Of a DNA stretch of 64,000 nt, positions 8,315 to 17,195 are shown one piece after another (position 1 is the first letter of the stretch; the number at the start of each line of letters is the position of its first letter). The notes beneath the pieces were generated by a model. It saw only the letters and a program-made list of their open reading frames with translations. It was not told the DNA's origin and ran no database searches. This stretch comes from Streptacidiphilus sp041262165. Its GTDB lineage: Bacteria > Actinomycetota > Actinomycetes > Streptomycetales > Streptomycetaceae. Where the stretch lies: contig NZ_JBGCBY010000039.1 of NCBI RefSeq assembly GCF_041262165.1, forward strand, positions 10,527 to 74,526, written 5' to 3'. The translations under genes and the position numbers were made by a program.

Positions 8315-8740
8315 TTATCCTCCGTGCGTTTCAGTGGTGTGTTGTAGCAGTTCGATGAGGTTGCCCTCGGGGTCGGCCACGTAGGCGAAGCGGATCCCGG
8401 GCCGCCGGGCCGGGGCCGGTCGGGAGATGGAGCGGGCACCGCAGGCGACTGCGTTGTCGACGGCCGCGTCCAGGTCGTCCACGGTCAGGGCCCAGTGGAA
8501 GTAGCCCTGGACGCCTGCGGCCTCTACGGGGTCGGCGAAGTGCTGCGGTGCCGAGCCGGCGCGTTGGGTGAGCTCGACCGCGGTGCCGCCGGGGCGGCTG
8601 AGGAGCGCTATCCGGATGCCGGCGTCGGGTATCTCGGTCCGGTGTTCGTCGTGGAAGCCGAACGCTTCGATGTAGAAGCGGCGCTGCCGCTTGATGTCGG
8701 CGACCGACAGCCCGATGTGATCGAAGGAGATGGTGGACAT
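8315..8740 (-). CDS. VOC-family (glyoxalase-like) protein
   Basis: I chose the internal ATG at 8740 because GAGGAG precedes it; an upstream ATG near 8761 has no ribosome binding site. The 141-residue protein has the paired beta-alpha-beta-beta-beta units of the vicinal oxygen chelate fold: FDHIGLSVADIKRQRRFYIEAF at the start with its metal-binding His, FHWALTVDDLDAAV in the middle and FAYVADPEGNLIELLQH at the end with Glu. It sits between two SDR genes in one minus-strand operon with junctions of 4 and 22 nt. Possible roles are isomerase, dioxygenase or resistance protein; none can be picked. Confidence 0.88.
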   Translation of the reverse strand: MSTISFDHIGLSVADIKRQRRFYIEAFGFHDEHRTEIPDAGIRIALLSRPGGTAVELTQRAGSAPQHFADPVEAAGVQGYFHWALTVDDLDAAVDNAVACGARSISRPAPARRPGIRFAYVADPEGNLIELLQHTTETHGG

Positions 8741-8762
8741 GGCCTGTTGTGCTCCTCTCATG

Positions 8763-9524
8763 TCAGCGGGCGGTGTATCCGCCGTCGACCGGGAGGGCTG
8801 TGCCGGTGACGAAGCTGGAACGGTCGGAGCACAGCCACACGACGGCGTCGGCGATCTCGTGGGGTTCGGCGATCCTGCCGATCGGGTGGGCAGCGATTCG
8901 GGCCGCCATCACCTCGGGCGAGCGACCTTCGGCGATCAGCGGTGTGTTGACCAGGCCGACGACCAGGGCATTGACCCGGATGCCGTCCGGCCCGTAGTCG
9001 AGGGCGGCCGTCCGGGTGAGTCCGACGACGCCGTGCTTGGCCGCGGTGTACCCGGCGAAGCCCGCCACCCCGACGACGCTCGCTCCTGAGCCGATATTGA
9101 CGATGGACCCGAAGCCCTGCGCCTGCATCCGGCGCAGCTGGTACTTCATCGACAGGAACGTGCCGCGCAGATCGACAGCGATCATGCGGTCGAAGGTCTC
9201 GGTGGGGTAGTCGGCCAGCTTGCGCAGATCGTCGCCGCCGCTGATCCCGGCGCTGTTGACGCCGAAGTCCAGTCGCCCGGAGTCGCCGACCGCCACCTGG
9301 ACCGCATGGGCGACCGACTCCTCATCGCTGACGTCGCACTCCACAGGGCGGGCGGCGCCACCGACTTCGGTGATCATTCGAACGGTCTCCTCCAGCGAGG
9401 CCACCGTGCGCCCGGCGACCGTCACGGTGCAGCCGGCGGCTGCCAGGGCGAGTGCCGAGGCGCGGCCGATGCCGGTTCCACCGCCGGTGACCAGTGCCGT
9501 GGTGCCTTCGAAGAAGTTGTCCAT
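8763..9524 (-). CDS. SDR family oxidoreductase (classical)
   Basis: A 253-residue SDR and first gene of the three-gene operon SDR-VOC-SDR. It shows TGGGTGIG, CDVSDEE, NSAGISGG (Ser in place of the usual second Asn), VNIGSGAS with the catalytic Ser, and GYTAAKHG with catalytic Tyr and Lys; the end PVDGGYTAR is typical of 3-oxoacyl-ACP-reductase-like SDRs. An AGAGGACATG context precedes the ATG. Confidence 0.93.
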   Translation of the reverse strand: MDNFFEGTTALVTGGGTGIGRASALALAAAGCTVTVAGRTVASLEETVRMITEVGGAARPVECDVSDEESVAHAVQVAVGDSGRLDFGVNSAGISGGDDLRKLADYPTETFDRMIAVDLRGTFLSMKYQLRRMQAQGFGSIVNIGSGASVVGVAGFAGYTAAKHGVVGLTRTAALDYGPDGIRVNALVVGLVNTPLIAEGRSPEVMAARIAAHPIGRIAEPHEIADAVVWLCSDRSSFVTGTALPVDGGYTAR

Positions 9525-9604
9525 GTCCTCTGTGGCCTTTCTTCCCTACTTGATCTTGTTCGACGTCGTCGGGTGGTCGTCTACGGCAGTGCCTTGAGCA
9601 GTCG

Positions 9605-9643
9605 CTACTTGGCTCCGGTCATCACGAACAGCAGCTTCGCCAT
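9605..9643 (-). pseudogene. DJ-1/PfpI-type glutamine amidotransferase, 5' stub
   Basis: An ATG at 9643 with a strong GGAGGAG ribosome binding site opens MAKLLFVMTGA, the characteristic first strand of type 1 glutamine amidotransferase-like (DJ-1/PfpI) proteins. A stop follows after 12 codons and no more of the family is visible. The rest of the 303-bp gap at 9525-9827 holds nothing I recognise. It looks like a gene cut off near its start. Confidence 0.45.
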
Positions 9644-9827
9644 CGTCGACCACTCCTCCGGTCCGAGTTCGCGGCCTGCGTCCGCACTGCGGAACCGCCG
9701 CCTGGATCCACGGTCCCGCGCGAAGCGGGCGGTCGCACCCGCGGGACACCCTGGTCGCAGCCCTGGCCGGGCGGCGGGATCGAGGGGACTCGGGTCCCTG
9801 ACGCGGGGAGGGGAGCGGGTGGCTCCG

Positions 9828-10787
9828 TCAGGCTGTCGTTGCGGCGGACCCGAGCATGTCGAGGGAGACCTGCCACAGGCGGGCCGCGTGCTGGGGGTCC
9901 ATGGCGTGGGCGGCCACTCCGCGGCGCACACCGGGTCGGTGCGGGCCGGCCTCGTTGCAGTCTTCGAAGTACCGGCCGCTCGCGCCTTCGACCAGCGGGG
10001 AGGCGGCGAGCAGTACCGAGGTCGCGGCGCCCTGTTCGATGTTCTTCCAGGACACGTCGGTGCTGGTGGCGTCGAAGGAGGTCGGGCTGTTGGTGATGTC
10101 CCCGATGTGGCGGCCGAGTCGGGTGCTGGTGATGCGGCCGGGATTGAGGGCGTTGACGGCGATCAGCTCGGACGCCCAGCGGCGGCCCGCCTCGACGGTG
10201 AACAGGACGTTGGCGGTCTTGGACTGGCTGTAAGCCGCCCAGGGGTCGTACGGGTGCTGCTCGAAGTTGATGTCGTCGAAGAGCACGTCGCCGTTGACGT
10301 GGCCGACCGAGCTGACGGCGACCACACGCGCGCCGCGGGCTGCCGCCATGGCGGTGTGCAGGCCGGTGGCGAGGGCGAAGTGGCCGAGGTGGTTGGTGGC
10401 GAACTGCATCTCCCATCCCTCCTTGGTCCGCTCCAGCGGTGTGGCCATCACGCCGGCGTTGAGGACCAGGATGTGCAGCGGCTCCTGCCAGGCCTTGGCG
10501 AAGGAGCGCACTGAGGTCTGGTCGGCGAGGTCGAGCATCTCGGCGCGCACGGTTCCCGGGCCGGTTGTCGGGGTGATCTCCTCGGCGACCTGCACGCCAG
10601 CGGCCAGGTCGCGGACGCCGATGGTGACGTCGGCGCCGGCATCGGCCAGGACGCGGGCGGTTTCGCGTCCGATGCCGGAGGCTCCCCCGGTGACGATGGC
10701 ACGCCGACCGTGGAGGTCGACGCCGGTCAGCACTTCCGCTGCGGTCGTCTGCGCCCCGAACGGGGTGGTGATGAGGTTGTCGGTCAT
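9828..10787 (-). CDS. SDR family protein, retinol/WW-domain oxidoreductase-like
   Basis: A 319-residue SDR of the longer retinol-dehydrogenase-like type. It has TGGASGIGRETAR, LNAGVMATP, NHLGHFALA, VSSVGH with catalytic Ser and YSQSKTANVLF with Tyr and Lys. It is divergent from a TetR gene; two copies of CGGAACTGGTTCCG lie between them, so repression by that regulator is likely. Confidence 0.92.
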   Translation of the reverse strand: MTDNLITTPFGAQTTAAEVLTGVDLHGRRAIVTGGASGIGRETARVLADAGADVTIGVRDLAAGVQVAEEITPTTGPGTVRAEMLDLADQTSVRSFAKAWQEPLHILVLNAGVMATPLERTKEGWEMQFATNHLGHFALATGLHTAMAAARGARVVAVSSVGHVNGDVLFDDINFEQHPYDPWAAYSQSKTANVLFTVEAGRRWASELIAVNALNPGRITSTRLGRHIGDITNSPTSFDATSTDVSWKNIEQGAATSVLLAASPLVEGASGRYFEDCNEAGPHRPGVRRGVAAHAMDPQHAARLWQVSLDMLGSAATTA

Positions 10788-10871
10788 AACGCTCTCCGTG
10801 AAGACGGTGGAATGGGGGCGGCAAGGGTGCGGCTGGTGGCGCGGAGGCGCAGGGCCGTCGTACCCTCATAT

Positions 10872-10918
10872 CCGGAACTGGTTCCGGTTCGACTCAACAG
10901 TAAGCGGAACTGGTTCCG
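10872..10918. promoter_or_regulatory. tandem palindromic operators for the divergent SDR/TetR pair
   Basis: CCGGAACTGGTTCCGG at 10872-10887 and CGGAACTGGTTCCG at 10905-10918 are near-identical palindromes with centres 32 bp apart, about three helical turns. They lie between the SDR start at 10787 and the TetR start at 10951. This is the arrangement expected for two TetR dimers bound on one DNA face. Confidence 0.8.
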
Positions 10919-10950
10919 TTTGCAAGCGGATGGCGAGAGGGGAGTCGGGA

Positions 10951-11553
10951 GTGGCTGATGACGAGGGACGCGCGGTGCGGCCCCGCAGGGTGCTGCGCGC
11001 CGACGCGCAACGCAACGAGGACCTGCTGCTGAAGGCAGCAGCAGCAGCCTTCGCCAGCGTGGGAGCGGACGCCTCGGTCAAGGACATCGCCCGCGAGGCC
11101 GGTGTCGGCGTCGGCACGCTCTACCGCCGGTTCCCGTCGAAGGAGCTGCTGATCGAGGCGGTCTACCGGCACGAGGTGGAGCGCCTGTGCGAGGCGGCAC
11201 CGCGCCTTGCGGCCACGCAGCCACCGGTTGACGCACTGCGGACCTGGATGGAGAACTTCATCGACTTCATGGCCGCCAAGCACGGCATGGCCGACGCGCT
11301 GCGGGTGGTGCTGACCGACGACGGTGAGAGGATGCAGACCCGGGCCCTGCTCGCCGAGGCCATCGACCACCTGCTCACCCCGGGGGAGGGGCAGTCGGTG
11401 GCGCGGCCGGGGGTCAACGCCCAGGACGTACTGATGGCCCTCGGCGGAATCAGTCTCATGGCCGCCGACGAGGGACAGCGCGACCTGGCCACCAGACTCA
11501 TCGACCTGCTGCTGCACGGCATCGTGGGGACCGGCACGGTGGCCGGGGCCTAG
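10951..11553 (+). CDS. TetR/AcrR-family transcriptional regulator
   Basis: The GTG at 10951 has AGGGGAG 6 nt upstream and is preferred over an ATG at 10930. The 200-residue protein carries the HTH at about residues 15-65 (AFASVGADASVKDIAREAG, then TLYRRFPSKELLIEAVYRHE) and a C-terminal domain of the type often written TetR_C SCO1712-like (RTWMENFIDFMAAKHGMADA). It faces the retinol-dehydrogenase-like SDR across two palindromic operators and is probably its repressor. Confidence 0.92.
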   Translation: MADDEGRAVRPRRVLRADAQRNEDLLLKAAAAAFASVGADASVKDIAREAGVGVGTLYRRFPSKELLIEAVYRHEVERLCEAAPRLAATQPPVDALRTWMENFIDFMAAKHGMADALRVVLTDDGERMQTRALLAEAIDHLLTPGEGQSVARPGVNAQDVLMALGGISLMAADEGQRDLATRLIDLLLHGIVGTGTVAGA

Positions 11554-11598
11554 TCGGAATGCGGGGAGACCTCGTTCGGGCTCGCGCGCTGCCGGTGA

Positions 11599-11820
11599 TT
11601 GCGCCGCTCGCTCGCTTTCGGACAGACCACCCCACACCCCGTACGGCTGCCGTGTGAGGAGCGCGAAGCGAGCGCATGCATCCTGGAGGCGGCACCGCCG
11701 GCACACTGCACGGGCAACATTCTCGCGGTTTCGCCGCCCACTTCCCCGCTCTCCGCTGGGTGAGAAGAAGACCGTGCTGTCCATTCCACGGCAGGCGGCG
11801 AGCAACCGCCACTCCCAGAA
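11599..11820 (-). pseudogene. WhiB-like (Wbl) iron-sulfur regulator remnant
   Basis: The minus strand encodes WEWRLLAACRGMDSTVFF, then ARAVCRRCRLQDACARFALL and PYGVWGGLSESER. All four cluster cysteines are there with spacing C-X29-C-X2-C-X5-C, and the G(V/I)WGG turn is intact. No ATG or GTG lies in frame before the first Cys (only a TTG at 11805), and no stop occurs after the GGL motif for some 700 nt, where the frame runs antisense through the TetR gene. The 5' end is fused to a broken SsgA-like gene. I read it as a decayed but recent Wbl gene. Confidence 0.7.
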
Positions 11821-12100
11821 CTCGGCCAGACGTGGACGTCGTCGGCGCCGGTGGGCCGATGCTGTCCGCTCATGAGGAGTTTGCGCCCAGTACCCACTGC
11901 ACCGTGTGATTGCCGTAGACGTGGAATTTCGTGGTCACGGCATGAGGATCAGCGCTTTCGTAGCGCAGATCCGTTCGGACGGGCGAGACCACCGCATTCG
12001 CAGCGAAGAAGCGGACAACTACGCGACCCAAAATCGGAGTCGGGCCGGAAAGCCTGTCTTCGTCGCAGGTGGGCACGTCGCCGTCTTGGAAATCCTTCAT
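11806..12100 (-). pseudogene. SsgA-like sporulation/cell-division protein, frameshifted and truncated
   Basis: From the ATG at 12100 (GGGAGG upstream) the frame encodes VVVRFFAANAVVSPVRTDL, YESADPHAVTTKFHV and TVQWVL, the N-terminal half of SsgA/SsgB-like proteins. It stops near 11870. The next part of the family, KLLMSGQHRPTGADDVHVW, continues in another frame, so a one-base indel has occurred around 11890. The C-terminal third is absent and the sequence changes into the Wbl remnant. SsgA-like proteins occur in sporulating actinomycetes and direct septation. Confidence 0.8.
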
Positions 12101-12131
12101 CGTCGAGACCTCCCAGTCGGCCGGCGTAGGT

Positions 12132-12561
12132 TCATTCAGTGGGGCCGAGCCGGGCGCCCTGGTTGAGTTCGAAGTCGCCGCGCTGCTGGAGGCATTGCGC
12201 GAGGGCTTCGCGCACCCGCCGCTGTGTGCCGGGCCAGGTGCCGGACTCGCTGAAGACCGTCCGCGCCTCCAGCAGGTCCTCGTCCGACGGCGTACCCGCC
12301 CGCTTGTTGATCTGCGCCTTCGCCCTGACGATGGCGGGCCGTTCGAAGCCGACGATGCGGCCAGCGAATCGGTCGACGAAGAGGGAACTTCTGGCCCCCT
12401 GGGGAACCTGAGCGCGGTCATCGCCCCCGTGGCCAGAGGAATTCAATGACCGTCCACAGGACGGTCTCCGGATCGATGAGGGTGAGGGGTGGGTTGTCGA
12501 AGGTGGCCCGCCAGTAGGCATCCGACTGCTTGCTGATGACCAGGGGGGATGAATCGGTCAT
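12132..12561 (-). pseudogene. enoyl-CoA hydratase/isomerase, internally deleted
   Basis: An intact start (ATG at 12561) encodes SDAYWRATFDNPPLTLIDPE, the first strands of an enoyl-CoA hydratase, and stops at 12418. Downstream, in another frame, ALAQCLQQRGDFELN together with AGTPSDEDLLEARTVF and WPGTQRRVREAL give the C-terminal helices of the same family. The central crotonase core with the oxyanion hole is missing. It is a non-functional deletion remnant. Confidence 0.75.
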
Positions 12562-12706
12562 GGTGATCCTCGCTCTCTCGGCAGACACCGGCCCGTTTCA
12601 TGCGCACATCGGTACTTGGAATCACGGTCGCGCTCCGGGCTGCCCTTCGCATCGGGGGATGCCCCTGGCCGGCGGCCCGTGCCCGTGCGCGGCGGGTGCA
12701 GCCCTG

Positions 12707-14020
12707 TTATTCGGGCCGGGTGCCGGTCAGCGCGACGCCGAGCTGTCTGCGGGAACTGATGCCGAGTTTTGCGAACACCTTGCGCAGATGCCATTCGACC
12801 GTGCGCGGGCTGATGAACAGCTGTGTGCTGATGTCCGGGTTGGTCAGTCCGTCGCGGGCGAGCCGGGCGATCAGCGCCTCCTGTGCGGTGAGCCGGTCTG
12901 CTGTCTCGACAGCGTGCTTGCGTACGTTCTGGCCGGTGGCCGCCAGCTCCTGGCGGGCGCGCTCCGCGAAGCCCTCGGCCGCCATTGCGGAGAGCATCTC
13001 GTAGGCGCGGTGCAGTTGTTCGCGTGCTTCGGTGCGACGGTTCTCGTGTCGTAGCCATTCGCCGTAGAGCAGATGCACGCGGGCCAGTTCCATCCGCAGC
13101 CGGGTGCGGCCCAGCCGCTCGATCGCCTCGCGGTAGAGCCGCTCGGCGTGCTCGCCCCGGCTCACCAGGGCCCGTGAGCGCGCTTCGATTCCGAGCGCCC
13201 ATGCGGTGCCGCTGGCGCTGGTGGTTTCCGAGAGCCGCCGCAGGGCGTCGGTCGCGCGCTCGGGTGATCCGCTCCGAGCGGCTGCTTCGATCAGTTCGAT
13301 CGTCGACCAGGCAGCCAGTCCCAGGTCGTTCTGGTTCTCACTGCCCGCTTCGGCTGCGGCCAGGGCCTCGTCATAGCGGCCGATGCCGTTGCACAGCATC
13401 GCGTTCGCCCATGCCGTGGTTGTCATCCCGATGCCTTCGCCGCGCTGTACGACTTCCTTTCTGGTGGACTCGATGAGTATCCGGGCCTCGTCCTCGCGGC
13501 CTCGCAGCGCTGCCAGGCCGAGGGCGCCGTAGGGTGTCATGCTGCCTCCCGTCACCTCTATCGCTGCGTGTGCTTCGTCGGTCAGCACCGCCGCGACGGC
13601 GCTGACCGACGAAGAACAACAACAGGACGGCGCGGGAGTTGAGTGCGAGGGGGAGCTCGCTGAGCGCGCCGGCGTCGGCGGCATGCTCGACATGCCACCT
13701 GGAGAGGGTGTCCCAGGTGTCCACATCCCAGAGATGAAAGGCCGCGTTGCAGGCCGGCATCAGCCAGTGAAGCTCCTGCTGATCGGACAGCTCGCGCTCG
13801 AAGGCGCTCAGCGACTGCCGCAGAATCGGCAGTCCGGCCGCATAGCCCTCGGTGTCGTGCGCTGCCAAGCCGTCCAGCAGCAGATCGGGTGCGCGCGGCG
13901 GGTGTGAGGGCGGTGCTGCGCGGGCCGAACGGGCGACCTCCGGCGGGCTGCCGCCGGGGACGGCCAGGCGCCCCGCGAACAGCGCGGCGTTCACCGCGTC
14001 CAGGTAGGTCGTACGCGGCG
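12707..14020 (-). pseudogene. large LuxR-family (LAL-type) regulator, N-truncated and frameshifted
   Basis: The downstream frame (12707-13600) holds helical TPR-like repeats and ends with a LuxR HTH: LTAQEALIARLARDGLTNPD, ISTQLFISPRTVEWHLRKVF and AKLGISSRRQL. The upstream frame (13600-14020) continues the same protein: TYLDAVNAALFAGRLA, LLLDGLAAHDTEGYAAGLPI and HWLMPACNAAFHLWDVDTW. A frameshift near 13600 separates them. The P-loop ATPase half that begins such roughly 900-residue regulators is absent. The break coincides with a 14-bp inverted repeat. Confidence 0.8.
13573..13614. repeat. 14-bp inverted repeat at the LuxR frameshift
   Basis: CTTCGTCGGTCAGC at 13573-13586 has its exact reverse complement at 13601-13614 with a 14-nt spacer. 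It covers the point where the LuxR reading frame is lost. Confidence 0.8.
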
Positions 14021-14936
14021 GGGCGTGATGGTGATGGTGCCGAGCGCGACGTCGTCGGCGCGGTGGAACCAGAGATCTTGGAGGAGAGCGTCAGCCACGA
14101 CCGTTCATGATCGCGGTTCCAGTGACGCTCCGTGGCCCTGGCACGGAAAGAGATCCAGAACCAATTTTGCAGGAGCGTTGACAGGCGTGCTCGACTTGGT
14201 TGCCGCACACGTACTCGTCGTACGCGTTGAGCTTGCTGGCTGCTGGGCGGGTGAGGTTTGGGCCGGAGGTTCACTGCGTACGCGTTCAGGTGAGGGGTAA
14301 TTTGCCGTACTTGGCAGGGTAGGCGGAGTCGGCAGCGGTCCAGCGCGGTGTCGGTGACGTGGTCGAAGTGGACGTCGATACAGGGGTGAAGTCGCGGGCA
14401 ACGTCAAGGACGGAATCGGTCGCCCTCGACACCGCGCCGGCGCGGGGGCTCGTCACCCTGTACCTGCAGAACGGCAACAAGTTGTGGCTGAAGCGGGACG
14501 TGACCGCGCTTGCCAACAAGTACCACGGAGACTCGAAGCTGTTCACGCTGTATGCCGACAGCGCTGGCGGAGCCCCTGTCTGGTCGAGGTCGGGGTCCTT
14601 TGCTGTGCGGGCACGATGTCCGTATAGGGCGGAATGTACGCCCCCGACATGAATCGGCAACATCGAGGTAACAATCGGTAGGGATCGTCTGGGATGCGAG
14701 GCGTTCCCGGGCCTGACGCAGGTGTCGCCTCGCCCCCCACGCGCAAGGGGTCGTCCGCGTCCCGGCCCGCACTCCTGGCCAGGCGTGGGGAGTGGTTGCC
14801 CTTCGCATCTGTTTCGCCGTCCCAGGTGGGGACATCGCGGAGGCACCGGCCGGGGCACCGGGGCGCCGGAGCTGCGGGTCTCACTGGACCGGATTTGCTG
14901 CCGGGCCCCTTGGTCTGCCGCGGGAGGCGAGGGCCA
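14021..14936. other. 916-bp region without a supported gene
   Basis: The best candidate is a plus-strand frame at 14359-14652 (98 codons from a GTG, no clear ribosome binding site). It contains GLVTLYLQNGNKLWLKRDV and YHGDSKLFTLYADSAGGAPV, which reads like a fragment of a real protein but matches nothing I recognise. Competing minus-strand frames of similar length cover the same bases. The rest appears non-coding. Confidence 0.4.
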
Positions 14937-15296
14937 GTGTCACTGCACATTCGCACCCTGCCGGGCTGCGTGGTTGTTACGCTGCCGCCCGAGGTCGACC
15001 TGGCCAACATCGGTCAGGTCACACTCTGCGCGCGCGACCAGCTCTGGGACCGCCTGGCCGAGCTCCGAGCTGTCGTGTTCGACCTCACCCGAACCTCCTT
15101 CATCGGCTCCGAAGCCGGCGGGTTGATCACCGAGACCTGGCACCGAGGCCGACAGGCAGGCGTGCCGGTATGCGTGGCCGCCCCCTCACCGCTGCACCGG
15201 CGGATACTCCGGGTCCTCGGTCTGGACCGGACCGCACTGTTCCGCGATATGCAGCAGGCCGTCAGCGGCCTGCACCCCATGGACAACGACGGATAG
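14937..15296 (+). CDS. STAS-domain anti-anti-sigma factor-like protein
   Basis: The GTG at 14937 follows GGGAGG by 9 nt and gives 119 residues. The protein has the STAS pattern: GCVVVTLPPEVDLANIGQV, then LRAVVFDLTRTSFIGSEAGG, in which the Ser that anti-sigma kinases phosphorylate is expected (IGSEAGG), and a C-terminal amphipathic helix. Such proteins bind serine-kinase anti-sigma factors and free a sigma factor. No kinase partner lies beside it, although a histidine-kinase-fold remnant occurs at 23256. Confidence 0.82.
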   Translation: MSLHIRTLPGCVVVTLPPEVDLANIGQVTLCARDQLWDRLAELRAVVFDLTRTSFIGSEAGGLITETWHRGRQAGVPVCVAAPSPLHRRILRVLGLDRTALFRDMQQAVSGLHPMDNDG

Positions 15297-15652
15297 CAGC
15301 CCCCGGCGGCACTCAGCCTGGTCATCGTCGCGGACCGCCCTGAATGGAGCCCTTGCCCAAGGCCGGGTAGCGAGAAGCCGCTGTGCACAGCCCCTCATCG
15401 CGAGCGACCCCAGCGTCTGAGTCCTTGATCCGTGTTCGGGTATCACTCGCCGTCGCCGTTCACGCCAGCTGCCGCACGGCATCCGCCGGACAACAGGGAG
15501 GGGGAGTGATCGAGCGCAGAGCGTTCCCCGCGGGCAGTACACCTGCCTGGAGAGCGTCAGCCGGTGCAGTGGCAGCCGCACCCGCTGCCGGAGACAGTGG
15601 AAAGCACGCAGGCTGACGTGATGCACGTTTCCAGCAGACACGGAGGTGCGCG
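15297..15652. other. 356-bp gap, no gene seen
   Basis: Neither strand has a frame with recognisable protein content between the STAS gene and the universal stress protein remnant. The latter has GGAGG before its ATG at 15653, so a promoter is expected here, but I could not place one. Confidence 0.5.
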
Positions 15653-16104
15653 ATGAGCGAGGCGGCTGCGGTACACGCCCCACGGATCGTGGTCGGCGTC
15701 GATGGTTCCGAACCCTCGAAAGCTGCCCTGCGGTGGGCCGTCCGGCAGGCTGAACTGACCGGCGACGCCCTTGTGGCGGTAACCGCCTGGGACTTCCCGC
15801 ACAACTGGACCGGCTGGTCCCCGCCCGGGGAGCCCTCCTTCGACTGGGAGGACAGCGCCCGCAAGATCCTCACCGAGACCATCGATGAAGCCATCGGGCC
15901 CGATCATCCCGTCGAGATCGGTACCCGAGTTGTCCAGGGCCACCCGGCCGGCTGCTGGACGAAGCCCAGGGCGCCGCGTTGCTGGTTGTGGGGAACCGCG
16001 GGCACGGCGGGTTCCCCGAAGCCCTGCTCGGCTCCGTCGGACAGCACCTCACCCACCATGCCACCTGTCCCATCCTCATCGTCCGCGGCCCGCAACCCCG
16101 CTGA
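15653..16104 (+). pseudogene. universal stress protein (UspA family), single frameshift
   Basis: The start with GGAGG upstream encodes IVVGVDGSEPSKAALRWAVR and reads well to TRVVQGHPA near 15945. The rest of the domain continues in the next frame: LLDEAQGAALLVVGNRGHGG, then FPEALLGSVGQHLTHHATCP and ILIVRGPQPR, ending at the TGA at 16102. The second part holds the ATP-binding pattern G-X2-G-X9-G-S. One base change in length would restore a normal 150-residue protein, so a sequencing error is possible. As written the product is altered from about residue 98. Confidence 0.8.
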
Positions 16105-16466
16105 GGCGGACACGCGCTGATGAGGCTCAGGGCGATGCTTGCGAGGCATTCCAGACAAGGAGCGCCTGTGCAGGGTGAGTGCTGTGACACAACCCGCGGG
16201 CCCGGAGGCCCGTCCCAGGGCGGTCTGGTCGCGGGGTATCCGCGGCCTGGTGTGCTCGGATGTCCTCCGCGTCCCTGCGTCGAGGTTTCCGTCCGACACC
16301 CGGGTGGTCGTCGTGACACGTGACCAGGTACTCCCTGCCCAACCTTCGGGCCCGTGACCTTCCCTGGCCCACATCGATCCATGCGATTCCTTGGCGTGCC
16401 CCGGCGACAGGGCCGTGCGAGTCTCGCCTTGTCGGCCGTTTCAGACGAGTGCAGGAGGCGCGGGTC
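16105..16466. other. 362-bp gap, no gene seen
   Basis: I recognise no coding sequence on either strand. The promoter of the VOC gene at 16467 presumably lies here. Confidence 0.5.
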
Positions 16467-17102
16467 ATGGACATGAAACTCGAAGTCGTCGTGGTGCCGG
16501 TGGCCGACGTCGACCGGGCCAAGGACTTCTACACGGGGTTGGGTTGGCGGCTCGACGCCGACATCGCCACTGACGCCGACATCGCCACCGACGAGAACTT
16601 CCGAGTGGTGCAGGTAACCCCGCCCGGCTCGCCGGCGTCGGTCATCTTCGGCACCTCGGTCACCTCCCAGACACCGGGCTCGGCTCAGGGTCTCCACCTG
16701 ATCGTCCACGACATCGACGCCGCCCACGACCATCTCAAGCAGCTCGGCGCCGACCCGAGCGAGGTGTTCCACGACGCAGGCGGCGTCTTCCACCACGCCG
16801 GAACCGACGCCCGGGTGCCCGGCCCGGATCCGCGACGCAGCAGCTACGGCTCGTTCCTGTCGTTCAGCGACCCGGACGGAAACGGCTGGGTCCTGCAGGA
16901 GATAACCACCCGGCTCCCGGGACGGATGGACCCCACGGTCACCACCTTCTCTTCCGCACCGGACCTCGCGGCCACGCTGCGCCGCGCCGCGGCCGCACAC
17001 GGCGAGCACGAGGCGCGCACCGGTGCACAGGATCCGGACTGGCCGGACTGGTACGCGGACTACATGGTGCGCGAGCAGGCCGGAACCGAGCTGCCTTCGT
17101 GA
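16467..17102 (+). CDS. VOC-family (glyoxalase-like) protein
   Basis: The ATG at 16467 is 8 nt after GGAGG and gives 211 residues. LEVVVVPVADVDRAKDFYTG opens the VOC domain, GLHLIVHDIDAAHDHLKQLG forms the second unit, and SFSDPDGNGWVLQEI closes it with the metal-binding Glu. An extra C-terminal tail (LAATLRRAAAAHGEHEART, DWPDWYADYMVREQAG) is seen in actinobacterial members of this group. A near-perfect 18-bp tandem duplication at 16554-16589 adds DADIAT twice. The substrate is unknown. Confidence 0.88.
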   Translation: MDMKLEVVVVPVADVDRAKDFYTGLGWRLDADIATDADIATDENFRVVQVTPPGSPASVIFGTSVTSQTPGSAQGLHLIVHDIDAAHDHLKQLGADPSEVFHDAGGVFHHAGTDARVPGPDPRRSSYGSFLSFSDPDGNGWVLQEITTRLPGRMDPTVTTFSSAPDLAATLRRAAAAHGEHEARTGAQDPDWPDWYADYMVREQAGTELPS

Positions 17103-17195
17103 GCTCCTGCAACGAAGGGTTCCCGCTGACCGGAGCGCCCAAGCGACGGCAAAGGCACCGCACGTCACGGCCGGGAAACAGCAGGAGGCGGACGG

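Noticed and set aside
10894..11805. A 303-codon minus-strand gene containing the WhiB-like domain
   Set aside because: Only the first 70 codons have Wbl homology; the rest is antisense to a well-supported TetR gene.
15653..16104. Programmed frameshifting in the universal stress protein gene
   Set aside because: No slippery heptamer or downstream stem was seen; decay or a sequencing error is simpler.
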